A stretch of 48,288 nucleotides of DNA, from positions 1 to 48,288 of the forward strand of contig CAYFUN010000006.1 of assembly GCA_964346535.1 (NCBI GenBank), read 5' to 3'. Below are positions 42,243 through 48,288 of the stretch, piece after piece; within the stretch, counting starts at the first letter, position 1; each line of letters starts with the position of its first letter. The DNA comes from Neofamilia sp964346535. Lineage in GTDB: Bacteria; Bacillota; Clostridia; Tissierellales; Peptoniphilaceae. Below the pieces are notes generated by a model. That model was given only the letters and a program-made list of their open reading frames with translations. It did no database searches and was not told where the DNA came from. A program made the position numbers and the translations under genes.

Positions 42243-42925
42243 TAGACGTTAAGAAAAATTTAGACGATATTGTAAAGAGAATTGAAGAAGCCAAAAAACG
42301 TGCTGGCAGAACTGATGAAGTTCATCTACTGGCAGTAAGCAAGACCATTGCCTACGACCTAATTGACGATTCAATTGAATGGGGAGTTATGGACATTGGC
42401 GAAAACAAGGTCCAAGACCTACTTAAGAGAATGGACCACTATGGAGATAAGTTAAACTACCACTTTATAGGCGGCCTTCAAAGAAATAAGGTAAAGGACA
42501 TAGTTGGCAAAGTGAAATTAATTCACTCAGTTGACTCTTTAAGACTGGCTGAGGAAATTGACAAAAGGGCAAAAAATGCAGGAGTAATTCAAGACTGCCT
42601 CCTTCAAGTCAACGTCTCTAAAGAAGAAAGTAAATCAGGCGTATATCTTGAAGAATTAGAAGAATTCGTGTATAATGTTTTAAAACTAGACAATATTAAA
42701 ATTAGAGGTTTTATGACTATGGCACCCTTTGATGCAAGTGAAGCAGAGCTTAGAAAATACTTCGGTTCACTAAGGGACGCCTTTAACAAATATAACAAAG
42801 AAATTCCAAATCTTTCCATGGACTACTTATCAATGGGCATGACCCACGATTTTGAAATCGCCATTGAAGAAGGGGCAAATATAGTTCGCGTTGGATCAGG
42901 AATTTATGGAGAAAGAAACTATTAG
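42239..42925 (+). CDS. PLP homeostasis protein YggS/YlmE
   Basis: A 228-residue single-domain PLP-binding barrel of the YggS/PROSC/YlmE family, which buffers pyridoxal phosphate and affects amino-acid balance. The cofactor lysine is Lys35 in LLAVSKT; further signatures are GENKVQDLL, HFIGGLQRNKVKDI and SMGMTHDFEIAIEEGANIVR with GSGIYGER at the end. It overlaps the upstream gene by four bases and precedes sepF by eight, the usual Gram-positive division-cluster order. Confidence 0.95.
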   Translation: MIDVKKNLDDIVKRIEEAKKRAGRTDEVHLLAVSKTIAYDLIDDSIEWGVMDIGENKVQDLLKRMDHYGDKLNYHFIGGLQRNKVKDIVGKVKLIHSVDSLRLAEEIDKRAKNAGVIQDCLLQVNVSKEESKSGVYLEELEEFVYNVLKLDNIKIRGFMTMAPFDASEAELRKYFGSLRDAFNKYNKEIPNLSMDYLSMGMTHDFEIAIEEGANIVRVGSGIYGERNY

Positions 42926-42933
42926 GAGGAAGT

Positions 42934-43398
42934 ATGGAAAAGATTAAAAACTTTTTTGGACTAGGTGAAGAATTTGATGAAGGAGAAGACCTTTACGAAG
43001 CTGAACCAACACCAGTAAAGGAAATTAGCGAAGAAGAAACTACTTCTAGCTACCAAGCTAGCGAAAGGCCAGCTTCAAGATCAAAGTCAAAGGCAGCTTT
43101 AAACCTACATTCAAGTGGCAACATTCAAATGAAAATTTGTATCCACGAGCCACTAAGCTATGACGAAGCACCATTAATTGTTGATGACCTAAGACTTAGA
43201 AAGGCAGTTGTTCTTAACTTTGAACAATTAGACATTAACGTAAAGAGACAAATCTTCGACTTTGTAAACGGAGCCCTTTATGCCCTAGATGGAAAAATCC
43301 AAAAAGTAAACAGGGACATCTTTATTTTAGCCCCATCAAATATTGAAATTGATGGCCTTAAGGCTGAACTACAAGAAAAGGGAGTATTTCCTTGGTAA
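42934..43398 (+). CDS. sepF: Cell division protein SepF
   Basis: A 154-residue SepF. The N-terminus has the amphipathic membrane-targeting helix (KIKNFFGLGEEFDEGED), a variable Ser/Glu-rich linker to about residue 65, and a C-terminal SepF domain with VVLNFEQLDINVKRQIFDF and GALYALDGKIQKV. SepF tethers FtsZ to the membrane and shapes the Z-ring. AGGAGG precedes the start. It sits between yggS and ylmH, as in Bacillus. Confidence 0.95.
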   Translation: MEKIKNFFGLGEEFDEGEDLYEAEPTPVKEISEEETTSSYQASERPASRSKSKAALNLHSSGNIQMKICIHEPLSYDEAPLIVDDLRLRKAVVLNFEQLDINVKRQIFDFVNGALYALDGKIQKVNRDIFILAPSNIEIDGLKAELQEKGVFPW

Positions 43399-43401
43399 AA
43401 A

Positions 43402-44196
43402 ATGAAAATAAATAAAGAAGAGTACCTTCTCCACCTTACAGACCAAGTAGAAAAAAAGGCCATGAGAAGGTTACTCGACCTTATTGAAATTACCATAAGC
43501 CGACATTGTATTACTTATACAGATTTTTTTGAACCAAACTTAGTTGAAGCTGCCAAGTCTATCTTAAATAGATTTGATGAGATAGCCTATTCAATAGATG
43601 GTGGTTTCGAAAATGCTGAGAGAAAAATAATAAGTATTTACAGTTGGTATTATTTTTATGAAGAAAAAGACCTACCCTTAAGAGCCTTAGAAATTAAGGG
43701 TAATATTTTAAACTTAGACCACAGAGATGTTTTAGGAAGTCTACTGGGCCTTGGAATTGTAAGAGAAAAAATTGGAGATATAGGATTTTTTCCTGATGCA
43801 ATTAGGCTAGTAGCATCAACTGACATCTCAACTTTTATTTTATACAACTTAAATAAAATCAAACACGAAAATGTAACTGTAAAAGAAATTCCCTTAAAGG
43901 ACTTAGGGGAAATTATTATTGAAGGCTATGACAAAGAAGCTATTGTCTCTAGTCTTAGATTGGACCAACTAGTAGCAGAAGCCTACAATCTTTCTAGGTC
44001 CGAAGCCCAAAAATTAATTGAATCAAGACTAGTCAAGGTAAATTTCAGAACAGAAGAAAAGGTCCACAAGACCTTAGAAGAAGGTGACCTAGTTTCTGTT
44101 AGAAAAAAGGGCAGGTTTAAAATAAAAGAGCTAAATGGTCTTACAAAAAAAGGAAGAATTAAAGTGAAATTTTTCTATCCAAGTAGGGATAGGTAG
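43402..44196 (+). CDS. S4-domain RNA-binding protein YlmH
   Basis: A 264-residue YlmH-type protein: an N-terminal YlmH domain pair (about residues 1-175) and a C-terminal S4 RNA-binding domain from about residue 180, LRLDQLVAEAYNLSRSEAQ. YlmH is a division-locus protein and has recently been linked to recycling peptidyl-tRNA-blocked large ribosomal subunits; the role here is by homology. It begins three bases after sepF without a strong ribosome site, so it probably relies on coupling. Confidence 0.9.
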   Translation: MKINKEEYLLHLTDQVEKKAMRRLLDLIEITISRHCITYTDFFEPNLVEAAKSILNRFDEIAYSIDGGFENAERKIISIYSWYYFYEEKDLPLRALEIKGNILNLDHRDVLGSLLGLGIVREKIGDIGFFPDAIRLVASTDISTFILYNLNKIKHENVTVKEIPLKDLGEIIIEGYDKEAIVSSLRLDQLVAEAYNLSRSEAQKLIESRLVKVNFRTEEKVHKTLEEGDLVSVRKKGRFKIKELNGLTKKGRIKVKFFYPSRDR

Positions 44197-44213
44197 AAAT
44201 AGATGAGGAAAAT

Positions 44214-44687
44214 ATGTTAGCAATAATTTTTATGCTTGTGTGCGTTTTTTTAGACCAACTTACTAAGTACATTGTTCTCACCTCTTTAAAGGGAAGGCCT
44301 CCTGTAATTATAATTGACAACTTTCTTTCCTTTATTTACGTAGAAAACAGGGGAGCGGCCTTTGGAATCTTACAAGGAAGAAAGATATTTTTTGTAATTA
44401 TTACAGTAATTTCTATAGCAATTGTTTCTTATATTTTAATTTTTAATTACAAAAAACTTTCTAAGACTATGATCATTTCCCTAGGGGCAATTTTAGGAGG
44501 AACTATTGGAAACTTTATAGACAGACTTCGCCTAGGTTATGTAGTAGACTTTGTGTCAATGAGATTTTTCGACAGGTATGACTTTGCAGTTTTTAATCTT
44601 GCAGATGCCTTTATAGTTTGTGGAGCCCTAGTCCTAATGATTTACATTTTATTTTTTGAAGGAAAGAATAATGTACTACAAAATTAA
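44214..44687 (+). CDS. lspA: Lipoprotein signal peptidase LspA
   Basis: A 157-residue membrane aspartyl protease that cleaves prolipoprotein signal peptides. Four helices are visible. The catalytic pair are Asp103 in GNFIDRLRLG and Asp131 in FNLADAFI; the family motif ENRGAAFGILQ lies near residue 43. GAGGA precedes ATG 44214. Its end overlaps the rluD-family gene by 17 bases, giving the lspA-rluD-pyrR order known from Bacillus. Confidence 0.96.
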   Translation: MLAIIFMLVCVFLDQLTKYIVLTSLKGRPPVIIIDNFLSFIYVENRGAAFGILQGRKIFFVIITVISIAIVSYILIFNYKKLSKTMIISLGAILGGTIGNFIDRLRLGYVVDFVSMRFFDRYDFAVFNLADAFIVCGALVLMIYILFFEGKNNVLQN

Positions 44688-45579
44688 AGTAGAGGCTTCA
44701 GGAGAGCGAATAGACAAATACCTAGCAAATAATCTTGAATTATCCAGGTCTACAATTAAAAAGTTGATAGATGAAAACAAGGTTTTTGTAAATGGACAGG
44801 CGGTTAAGTCAAGCTATAAGGTTTCTATAGATGATTTAATCGTCTTTACTTATATAGAAGAGAAAATAAATTTAGTTCCAAAGAAAATGGACCTAGATAT
44901 TATTTACGAAGACGAAAGTATCTTAGTAGTAAATAAAAAGAAGGACACCATAGTCCACCCAGCATCAAATGACCAACAAGATACCCTAGTTAATGGACTT
45001 ATTTACAAGTTTCCAGAATTAAAAGACTTAGACGAAGTAAGACCTGGCATAGTCCATAGGTTAGACAAGGATACAAGTGGAGCCTTGGTTCTTGGGAAAA
45101 ATAAAGAAGCTTACGATAACTTAGTTGACCAATTTACAAAGAGACAGGTTATTAGAAAATATTATGCCCTTGTCCACGGCAGAATAGAAAATGAAATAGA
45201 AATAGATAAAAAAATTGGCCGCAATGAAAAAGACAGAATAAAAATGGCAGTCAATGAAAAAAATGGCAAGGAGGCCATTTCTCTAGTTTCGCCAATAAAG
45301 ATTTTTAATGACTATACACTAGTTGAAGTTGAGTTGAAAACAGGTAGGACTCACCAAATTAGAGTCCACATGGCTTCAATTAACCACCCAGTTGTCGGCG
45401 ACTTAGTCTACGGGAGAGTAAATAAATTTGGAATAAAGACCCAACTTCTCCACGCCTACTGCCTAGAGTTTACTCATCCAAAAACTGGAGAGACAATAAA
45501 AATTACAACAGACCTGCCAAATGACTTTAAAGATTTTATAAAGAGGATTGAAGATGAAGAAAATATTAAGCCAAGATGA
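44671..45579 (+). CDS. RluA/RluD-family pseudouridine synthase
   Basis: A 302-residue pseudouridine synthase acting on large-subunit rRNA. An N-terminal S4 domain (residues about 10-75, ERIDKYLANNLELSRSTIKK) precedes the catalytic domain, with the catalytic Asp in HRLDKDTSGALVLGKN near residue 136 and TGRTHQIRVHMA near 228. ATG 44671 follows GAAGGAAAG; an in-frame TTG at 44656 is less likely. It overlaps lspA upstream and pyrR downstream. RluD-like YlyB is the Bacillus equivalent in this position. Confidence 0.94.
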   Translation: MYYKIKVEASGERIDKYLANNLELSRSTIKKLIDENKVFVNGQAVKSSYKVSIDDLIVFTYIEEKINLVPKKMDLDIIYEDESILVVNKKKDTIVHPASNDQQDTLVNGLIYKFPELKDLDEVRPGIVHRLDKDTSGALVLGKNKEAYDNLVDQFTKRQVIRKYYALVHGRIENEIEIDKKIGRNEKDRIKMAVNEKNGKEAISLVSPIKIFNDYTLVEVELKTGRTHQIRVHMASINHPVVGDLVYGRVNKFGIKTQLLHAYCLEFTHPKTGETIKITTDLPNDFKDFIKRIEDEENIKPR

Positions 45580-46072
45580 AATGAGAAGGGCCATATCTAG
45601 AATTTCCCATGAGATTTTAGAGAGAAACGAAGACTATGAAAGCATAGTTTTCTTAGGCCTAGTAACCAGAGGTTTTGAACTAGCAGAGAGACTGCAAAAG
45701 AAAATTTACGAAATTGAAAAAATTTCCATACCAGTTTATCAGCTAGACATTTCCAACTATAGGGACGACTTAAAAAAGCTAGACCAAAGACTAGAAAAGA
45801 TTAAACTGCCAGATGTTGACGTAGATGAAAAAAATGTAATTATAGTAGACGATGTAATTTTTACAGGCAGAACCACTAGAGCGGCTTTAGATGCAATAGT
45901 TGAACTAGGCAGGCCATCAAGGGTCCAACTAGTTGCCTTAGTAGACAGAGGCCACAGAGAATTTCCAATTCGTCCAGACTATATAGGAAAAAACATTCCA
46001 ACATCAAGAGATGAAAAAGTTATTTTAAGACTTGAAGAAGTAGATGGAGTAGACGAGGTTTTAATAGATTAA
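45554..46072 (+). CDS. pyrR: PyrR uracil phosphoribosyltransferase / attenuator
   Basis: A 172-residue PyrR, which binds UMP and controls pyr mRNA attenuation, often with weak uracil phosphoribosyltransferase activity. The PRPP loop VIIVDDVIFTGRTTRAALDA is near residues 96-115 and the N-terminal ILSQDEMRRAISRISHEI is typical. ATG 45554 has AGAGGA seven bases upstream; TTG 45548 is less likely. Unlike Bacillus, no pyr genes follow: a terminator comes four bases after the stop, so its targets must lie elsewhere in the genome. Confidence 0.93.
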   Translation: MKKILSQDEMRRAISRISHEILERNEDYESIVFLGLVTRGFELAERLQKKIYEIEKISIPVYQLDISNYRDDLKKLDQRLEKIKLPDVDVDEKNVIIVDDVIFTGRTTRAALDAIVELGRPSRVQLVALVDRGHREFPIRPDYIGKNIPTSRDEKVILRLEEVDGVDEVLID

Positions 46073-46076
46073 AAAA

Positions 46077-46121
46077 AGACGGGTATCACTTAGCCTAATT
46101 TAGGATGAGGACAACCCGTCT
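46077..46121. terminator. Bidirectional terminator
   Basis: AGACGGGT (46077-46084) pairs perfectly with ACCCGTCT (46114-46121), enclosing 29 bases with a small inner CCTA/TAGG stem. Poly-A on the left and TATTTTT on the right let it serve both the pyrR end and the convergent minus-strand gene. Confidence 0.78.
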
Positions 46122-46131
46122 ATTTTTATAT

Positions 46132-46908
46132 TTATTTTTCTTCTGGAACTTCTTCAGCCTTTATAGCTTTAGTATCTTCATTTTTTATATCTTGGTCTTC
46201 TTCTTTTTTAGGTCTTAGGTCAGGATTATTTTCTTCAGAATCTTTATTTTTTTCTTCTAAAATTTCCTTGCCGTCGTTGATAAATTCTTCAACAATATCT
46301 GGATTAGTTTTATTTAAGGTGTCTAAGTATTGTTTAATTACTGCCACATTAGACTTTGATAACTTTTCAATTTCATCTCCGATGTTTGGATGGTTTCTTA
46401 AAACTAAAATTGTCCTTATAGAATTAAGGAGAGAAAGTTTTTCAATGTCGTACTTAAATAAAACATTTTCTATATCAGTGGCAATTTGTTTTTGTACTGG
46501 CTCACTAAGGCCTTCAGATAAAATTGAAACGCTTAGGCCACCATTTTCTATAGTCTCGTTAAATTTAAAGGTAGACTCGCCAATGTTATCAGCCCTATAA
46601 AATTCTATTTGAGATCTTTTTGCCCTGTCGGCAAGAGCTTGGTTAAGTTTAGAATCGCCAGTTGCAATAACGCAGTAGTCATAACCAAAGAAGACAAAGT
46701 CTTCAGTTAGGATTCTGCCCTTAAGTAAAAGTCTATCAGGATACTGATCTTTTAATGCCAATAATTCTTCAGTAAAGTCATCAGAAATACAATAAATTTT
46801 AAACTGAGAATTTAGAAGAATATTTATTTTTGATGTAGCAAGACTGCCACCGCCTAAAACTAAAACAGTTTTATCCTTGCTGTCGATGCTAATTGGAAAA
46901 TATTTCAT
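46132..46908 (-). CDS. Precorrin-2 dehydrogenase-like (siroheme) protein
   Basis: A 258-residue protein whose first ~150 residues match the NAD-binding siroheme synthase N-terminal domain (precorrin-2 dehydrogenase): VLVLGGGSLATSKINILL, YDYCVIATGDSKLNQALAD, and the FKFNETIENGGLSVSI/SEGLSEPV region. A helical siroheme-type middle section follows, then an unusual charged tail of about 50 residues (Glu, Lys, Asp rich). It would oxidise precorrin-2 to sirohydrochlorin; the iron-insertion role is uncertain. ATG 46908 is chosen as GGAGTG lies eight bases upstream. It stands alone, without other tetrapyrrole genes, behind a promoter holding a PerR-like palindrome. Confidence 0.82.
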   Translation of the reverse strand: MKYFPISIDSKDKTVLVLGGGSLATSKINILLNSQFKIYCISDDFTEELLALKDQYPDRLLLKGRILTEDFVFFGYDYCVIATGDSKLNQALADRAKRSQIEFYRADNIGESTFKFNETIENGGLSVSILSEGLSEPVQKQIATDIENVLFKYDIEKLSLLNSIRTILVLRNHPNIGDEIEKLSKSNVAVIKQYLDTLNKTNPDIVEEFINDGKEILEEKNKDSEENNPDLRPKKEEDQDIKNEDTKAIKAEEVPEEK

Positions 46909-46965
46909 GTTATTACACTCCATTTTTCAAAAATTATCTATATAAAGGGCCTCTATCTACCCGTA

Positions 46966-46980
46966 TTATAATTATTATAC
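46966..46980. promoter_or_regulatory. PerR-box-like operator on minus-strand promoter
   Basis: TTATAATTATTATAC matches the PerR box TTATAATnATTATAA at all positions but the last. On the minus strand it overlaps a -10 TATAAT (46979-46974), which has a -35 TTGAAA (47001-46996) with a 16-base spacer, so a bound repressor would block the siroheme-type gene. AT-rich DNA makes chance matches possible. Confidence 0.55.
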
Positions 46981-47092
46981 CTTAAATAGGCTATTTTTCA
47001 ATAGTTTTAGACAAATCAGCTAGAATTTACACCTAAGTTTGACAAAATTTTTATAAAATTGAAACTTTTTTGTAATTAATATACAAATTCTC

Positions 47093-47103
47093 TGTGATAT
47101 AAT
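47093..47103 (+). promoter_or_regulatory. Extended -10 of SLH gene
   Basis: TGTGA followed by TATAAT (47098-47103), a full TRTGn extended -10 identical in sequence to that of recJ. The leader is about 21 bases and includes AAGGAGGA (47118-47125). Confidence 0.7.
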
Positions 47104-47130
47104 TCAACTAAAGATCTAAGGAGGATTATT

Positions 47131-48288
47131 ATGTTAAAAAATAAAAAGATAATTGCCTTACTCCTATGCCTGGTAATTTTATCCCAAGGCGCAAGTGTAA
47201 TGGCAGCAAGTTTTTCTGACGTAAAAAGTTCAGGAGACTCAGGATGGGCCTATGAATACATTATGGACCTAGCCAACAAGGGAATCATCAACGGCTATCC
47301 AGATGGAACTTATAAGCCAAAAGGAAATGTTACTACTCTTGAAACAATTTCTCTATTATATGGTCTAATGAACCCAAGCCAAAGCGAAGTAAATTCCGCT
47401 TTAGCCAAACACAAGGACTACATCAAAGATACTCTTAAAGATGTAAACTGGGGCCAAGAAAAAGTAGCCTATGCCTTAGAAAAGGGTGTAGTAACAAAAA
47501 CTGACCTAGAAGATGCCCAAAGAACTGGCATGTTAAAAAACGGCACAAAAATTTATGCATCAAGATTTTCAGTTGCTATTATGACAGCAAGAGCCCTAGG
47601 CCTAGAAGCAAAAACTTCTTATAACCTAACTTACAAGGACCTTGACAAAATTGACAAGGACTCACTAGGTTTACTTGCAGCTTTAATAGACACAGACGTT
47701 CTTCACAAGGATGGAATTGATGGTTACTTTAAACCAGGTGAACATATAACTAGAGCCCAAATGGCAAAGATGATTAGTGTTGCCTATGACTGGAAGACTA
47801 AAAACGGTAAGGACTTAGAAGCAAAAACTGAAACAGGCCAAGTAATTGAAACTTTAGAAATTAGTGACTATACAACTTTAATTTATAAGACAGCAAGTTC
47901 AACTACAAACACTTCAGCCAAGGTTGACAAAAACACAAAAATTACTGACAAAGACGGCAAAACTGTAGCCCTAAAAGACTTAGCCAACTACAAGGGAGCC
48001 CAAGCAAGAGTAGTTTATACAGGTAACCACCCAGACAAGGTTGCCAAAGAAGTTAAATTTACAAGCGACCCATTATATGTTGACGGAGTTTATACTGTAG
48101 TTTCATATAGAACTACTAGCGATAAAAAATATATTAAACTAAAAGACTCTAAGGGCAAAGAACTAAGTGAAGTTCAAATAGTATTTAACGATGCAGACTT
48201 AAGCAAGGTTAATTATCTAAGAAAAGGAACAGTTCTTGATGTAAGATTTGTTGCAGGAATTGTAACTGAAGTTAGTCTTCACAAGGGA
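47131..48288 (+). CDS. SLH-domain surface protein, 3' truncated by window
   Basis: An exported protein open for 386 codons and running off the window. The signal peptide is clear: MLKNKKIIALLLCLVILSQG, with likely cleavage in SVMA-ASF near residue 25. Three S-layer-homology repeats follow: FSDV...ANKGIINGYPDGTYKP (about 28-75), a degenerate second repeat (about 95-150), and YKDLDK...DGYFKPGEHITRAQMAKM (about 170-215). SLH domains anchor proteins to pyruvylated wall polymers. After residue about 235 comes a Thr/Lys-rich, beta-strand-like region of unknown function. AAGGAGGA precedes ATG 47131 strongly. Its complete size and C-terminal domain cannot be seen. Confidence 0.9.
   Translation, partial: MLKNKKIIALLLCLVILSQGASVMAASFSDVKSSGDSGWAYEYIMDLANKGIINGYPDGTYKPKGNVTTLETISLLYGLMNPSQSEVNSALAKHKDYIKDTLKDVNWGQEKVAYALEKGVVTKTDLEDAQRTGMLKNGTKIYASRFSVAIMTARALGLEAKTSYNLTYKDLDKIDKDSLGLLAALIDTDVLHKDGIDGYFKPGEHITRAQMAKMISVAYDWKTKNGKDLEAKTETGQVIETLEISDYTTLIYKTASSTTNTSAKVDKNTKITDKDGKTVALKDLANYKGAQARVVYTGNHPDKVAKEVKFTSDPLYVDGVYTVVSYRTTSDKKYIKLKDSKGKELSEVQIVFNDADLSKVNYLRKGTVLDVRFVAGIVTEVSLHKG

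Noticed and set aside
46073..46131. PyrR-binding attenuator after pyrR
   Set aside because: The hairpin lacks the conserved PyrR-binding loop sequence and no pyr gene follows; it is a convergent-gene terminator.
46268..46600. 110-residue plus-strand reading frame opposite the siroheme-type gene
   Set aside because: Antisense to a recognisable domain, without ribosome site or family motif.
1..48288. Mobile elements, CRISPR arrays, tRNA or rRNA genes
   Set aside because: No transposase, integrase, regularly spaced repeats or tRNA cloverleaf-like segment was recognised; intergenic gaps are short and mostly explained by promoters and terminators.

Overview
The window looks like core chromosome of a low-GC, anaerobic Gram-positive bacterium. 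Coding is AT-rich, arginine is mostly AGA/AGG, and Shine-Dalgarno sites are strong. The gene content (SUF operon ending in sufU, superoxide reductase, rapZ-yvcK-whiA-HPr, sepF-ylmH, PyrR, an Asp T-box, a split ThrE and an SLH surface protein) best fits Tissierellia/Peptoniphilaceae (Anaerococcus/Peptoniphilus/Finegoldia relatives). That placement is inference; no 16S gene or other direct marker is present. No tRNA, rRNA, insertion sequence, phage or CRISPR was seen.

Layout. 1-2.1 kb: a membrane acyltransferase-like protein, then a CPA2 cation/proton antiporter behind a leader that resembles a fluoride (crcB) riboswitch fused to an intrinsic terminator. 2.1-7.2 kb: complete sufCBDSU Fe-S assembly operon. 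7.2-8.5 kb: a CpXC zinc protein convergent with superoxide reductase. 8.5-12.6 kb: rRNA methyltransferase, PAS-PP2C phosphatase, pgi and a CarD regulator. 12.6-17.2 kb: murB-rapZ-yvcK-(Nudix)-whiA-HPr. 17.2-24.7 kb: rpoB-rpoC with their own promoter and terminator, separated from the usual ribosomal-protein neighbours. 24.8-32.8 kb: recJ-rel-dtd-MBL-hemZ-murE-like operon. 32.8-35.3 kb: T-box, aspS, rseC-like. 35.3-36.6 kb (minus): two-gene ThrE-type exporter. 36.7-46.1 kb: one long same-strand run, DUF512 radical SAM, der, plsY, gpsA, HlyD-like protein, yggS, sepF, ylmH, lspA, rluD, pyrR. 46.1-46.9 kb (minus): precorrin-2 dehydrogenase-like protein whose promoter carries a near-perfect PerR-box-like palindrome. 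47.1 kb to the end: an SLH-domain protein cut by the window edge.

How it works together. Most genes are housekeeping: Fe-S assembly, wall precursor synthesis and its regulators, transcription, stringent response, translation quality control, division and lipid synthesis. Regulation visible in the DNA includes the fluoride-riboswitch-like leader, the T-box, several extended -10 (TRTGn) promoters with very short leaders, and many intrinsic terminators.

No clearly new multi-gene system was found. The strongest leads are: Asn at the RpoB position equivalent to E. coli Ser531 (a substitution linked to intrinsic rifampicin resistance in spirochaetes); the fluoride-type leader on a CPA2 antiporter; the PerR-like box on a siroheme-type gene; a divergent MurE-like ligase lacking the usual C-terminal signatures; and a probable leaderless mRNA for the DUF512 radical SAM gene.
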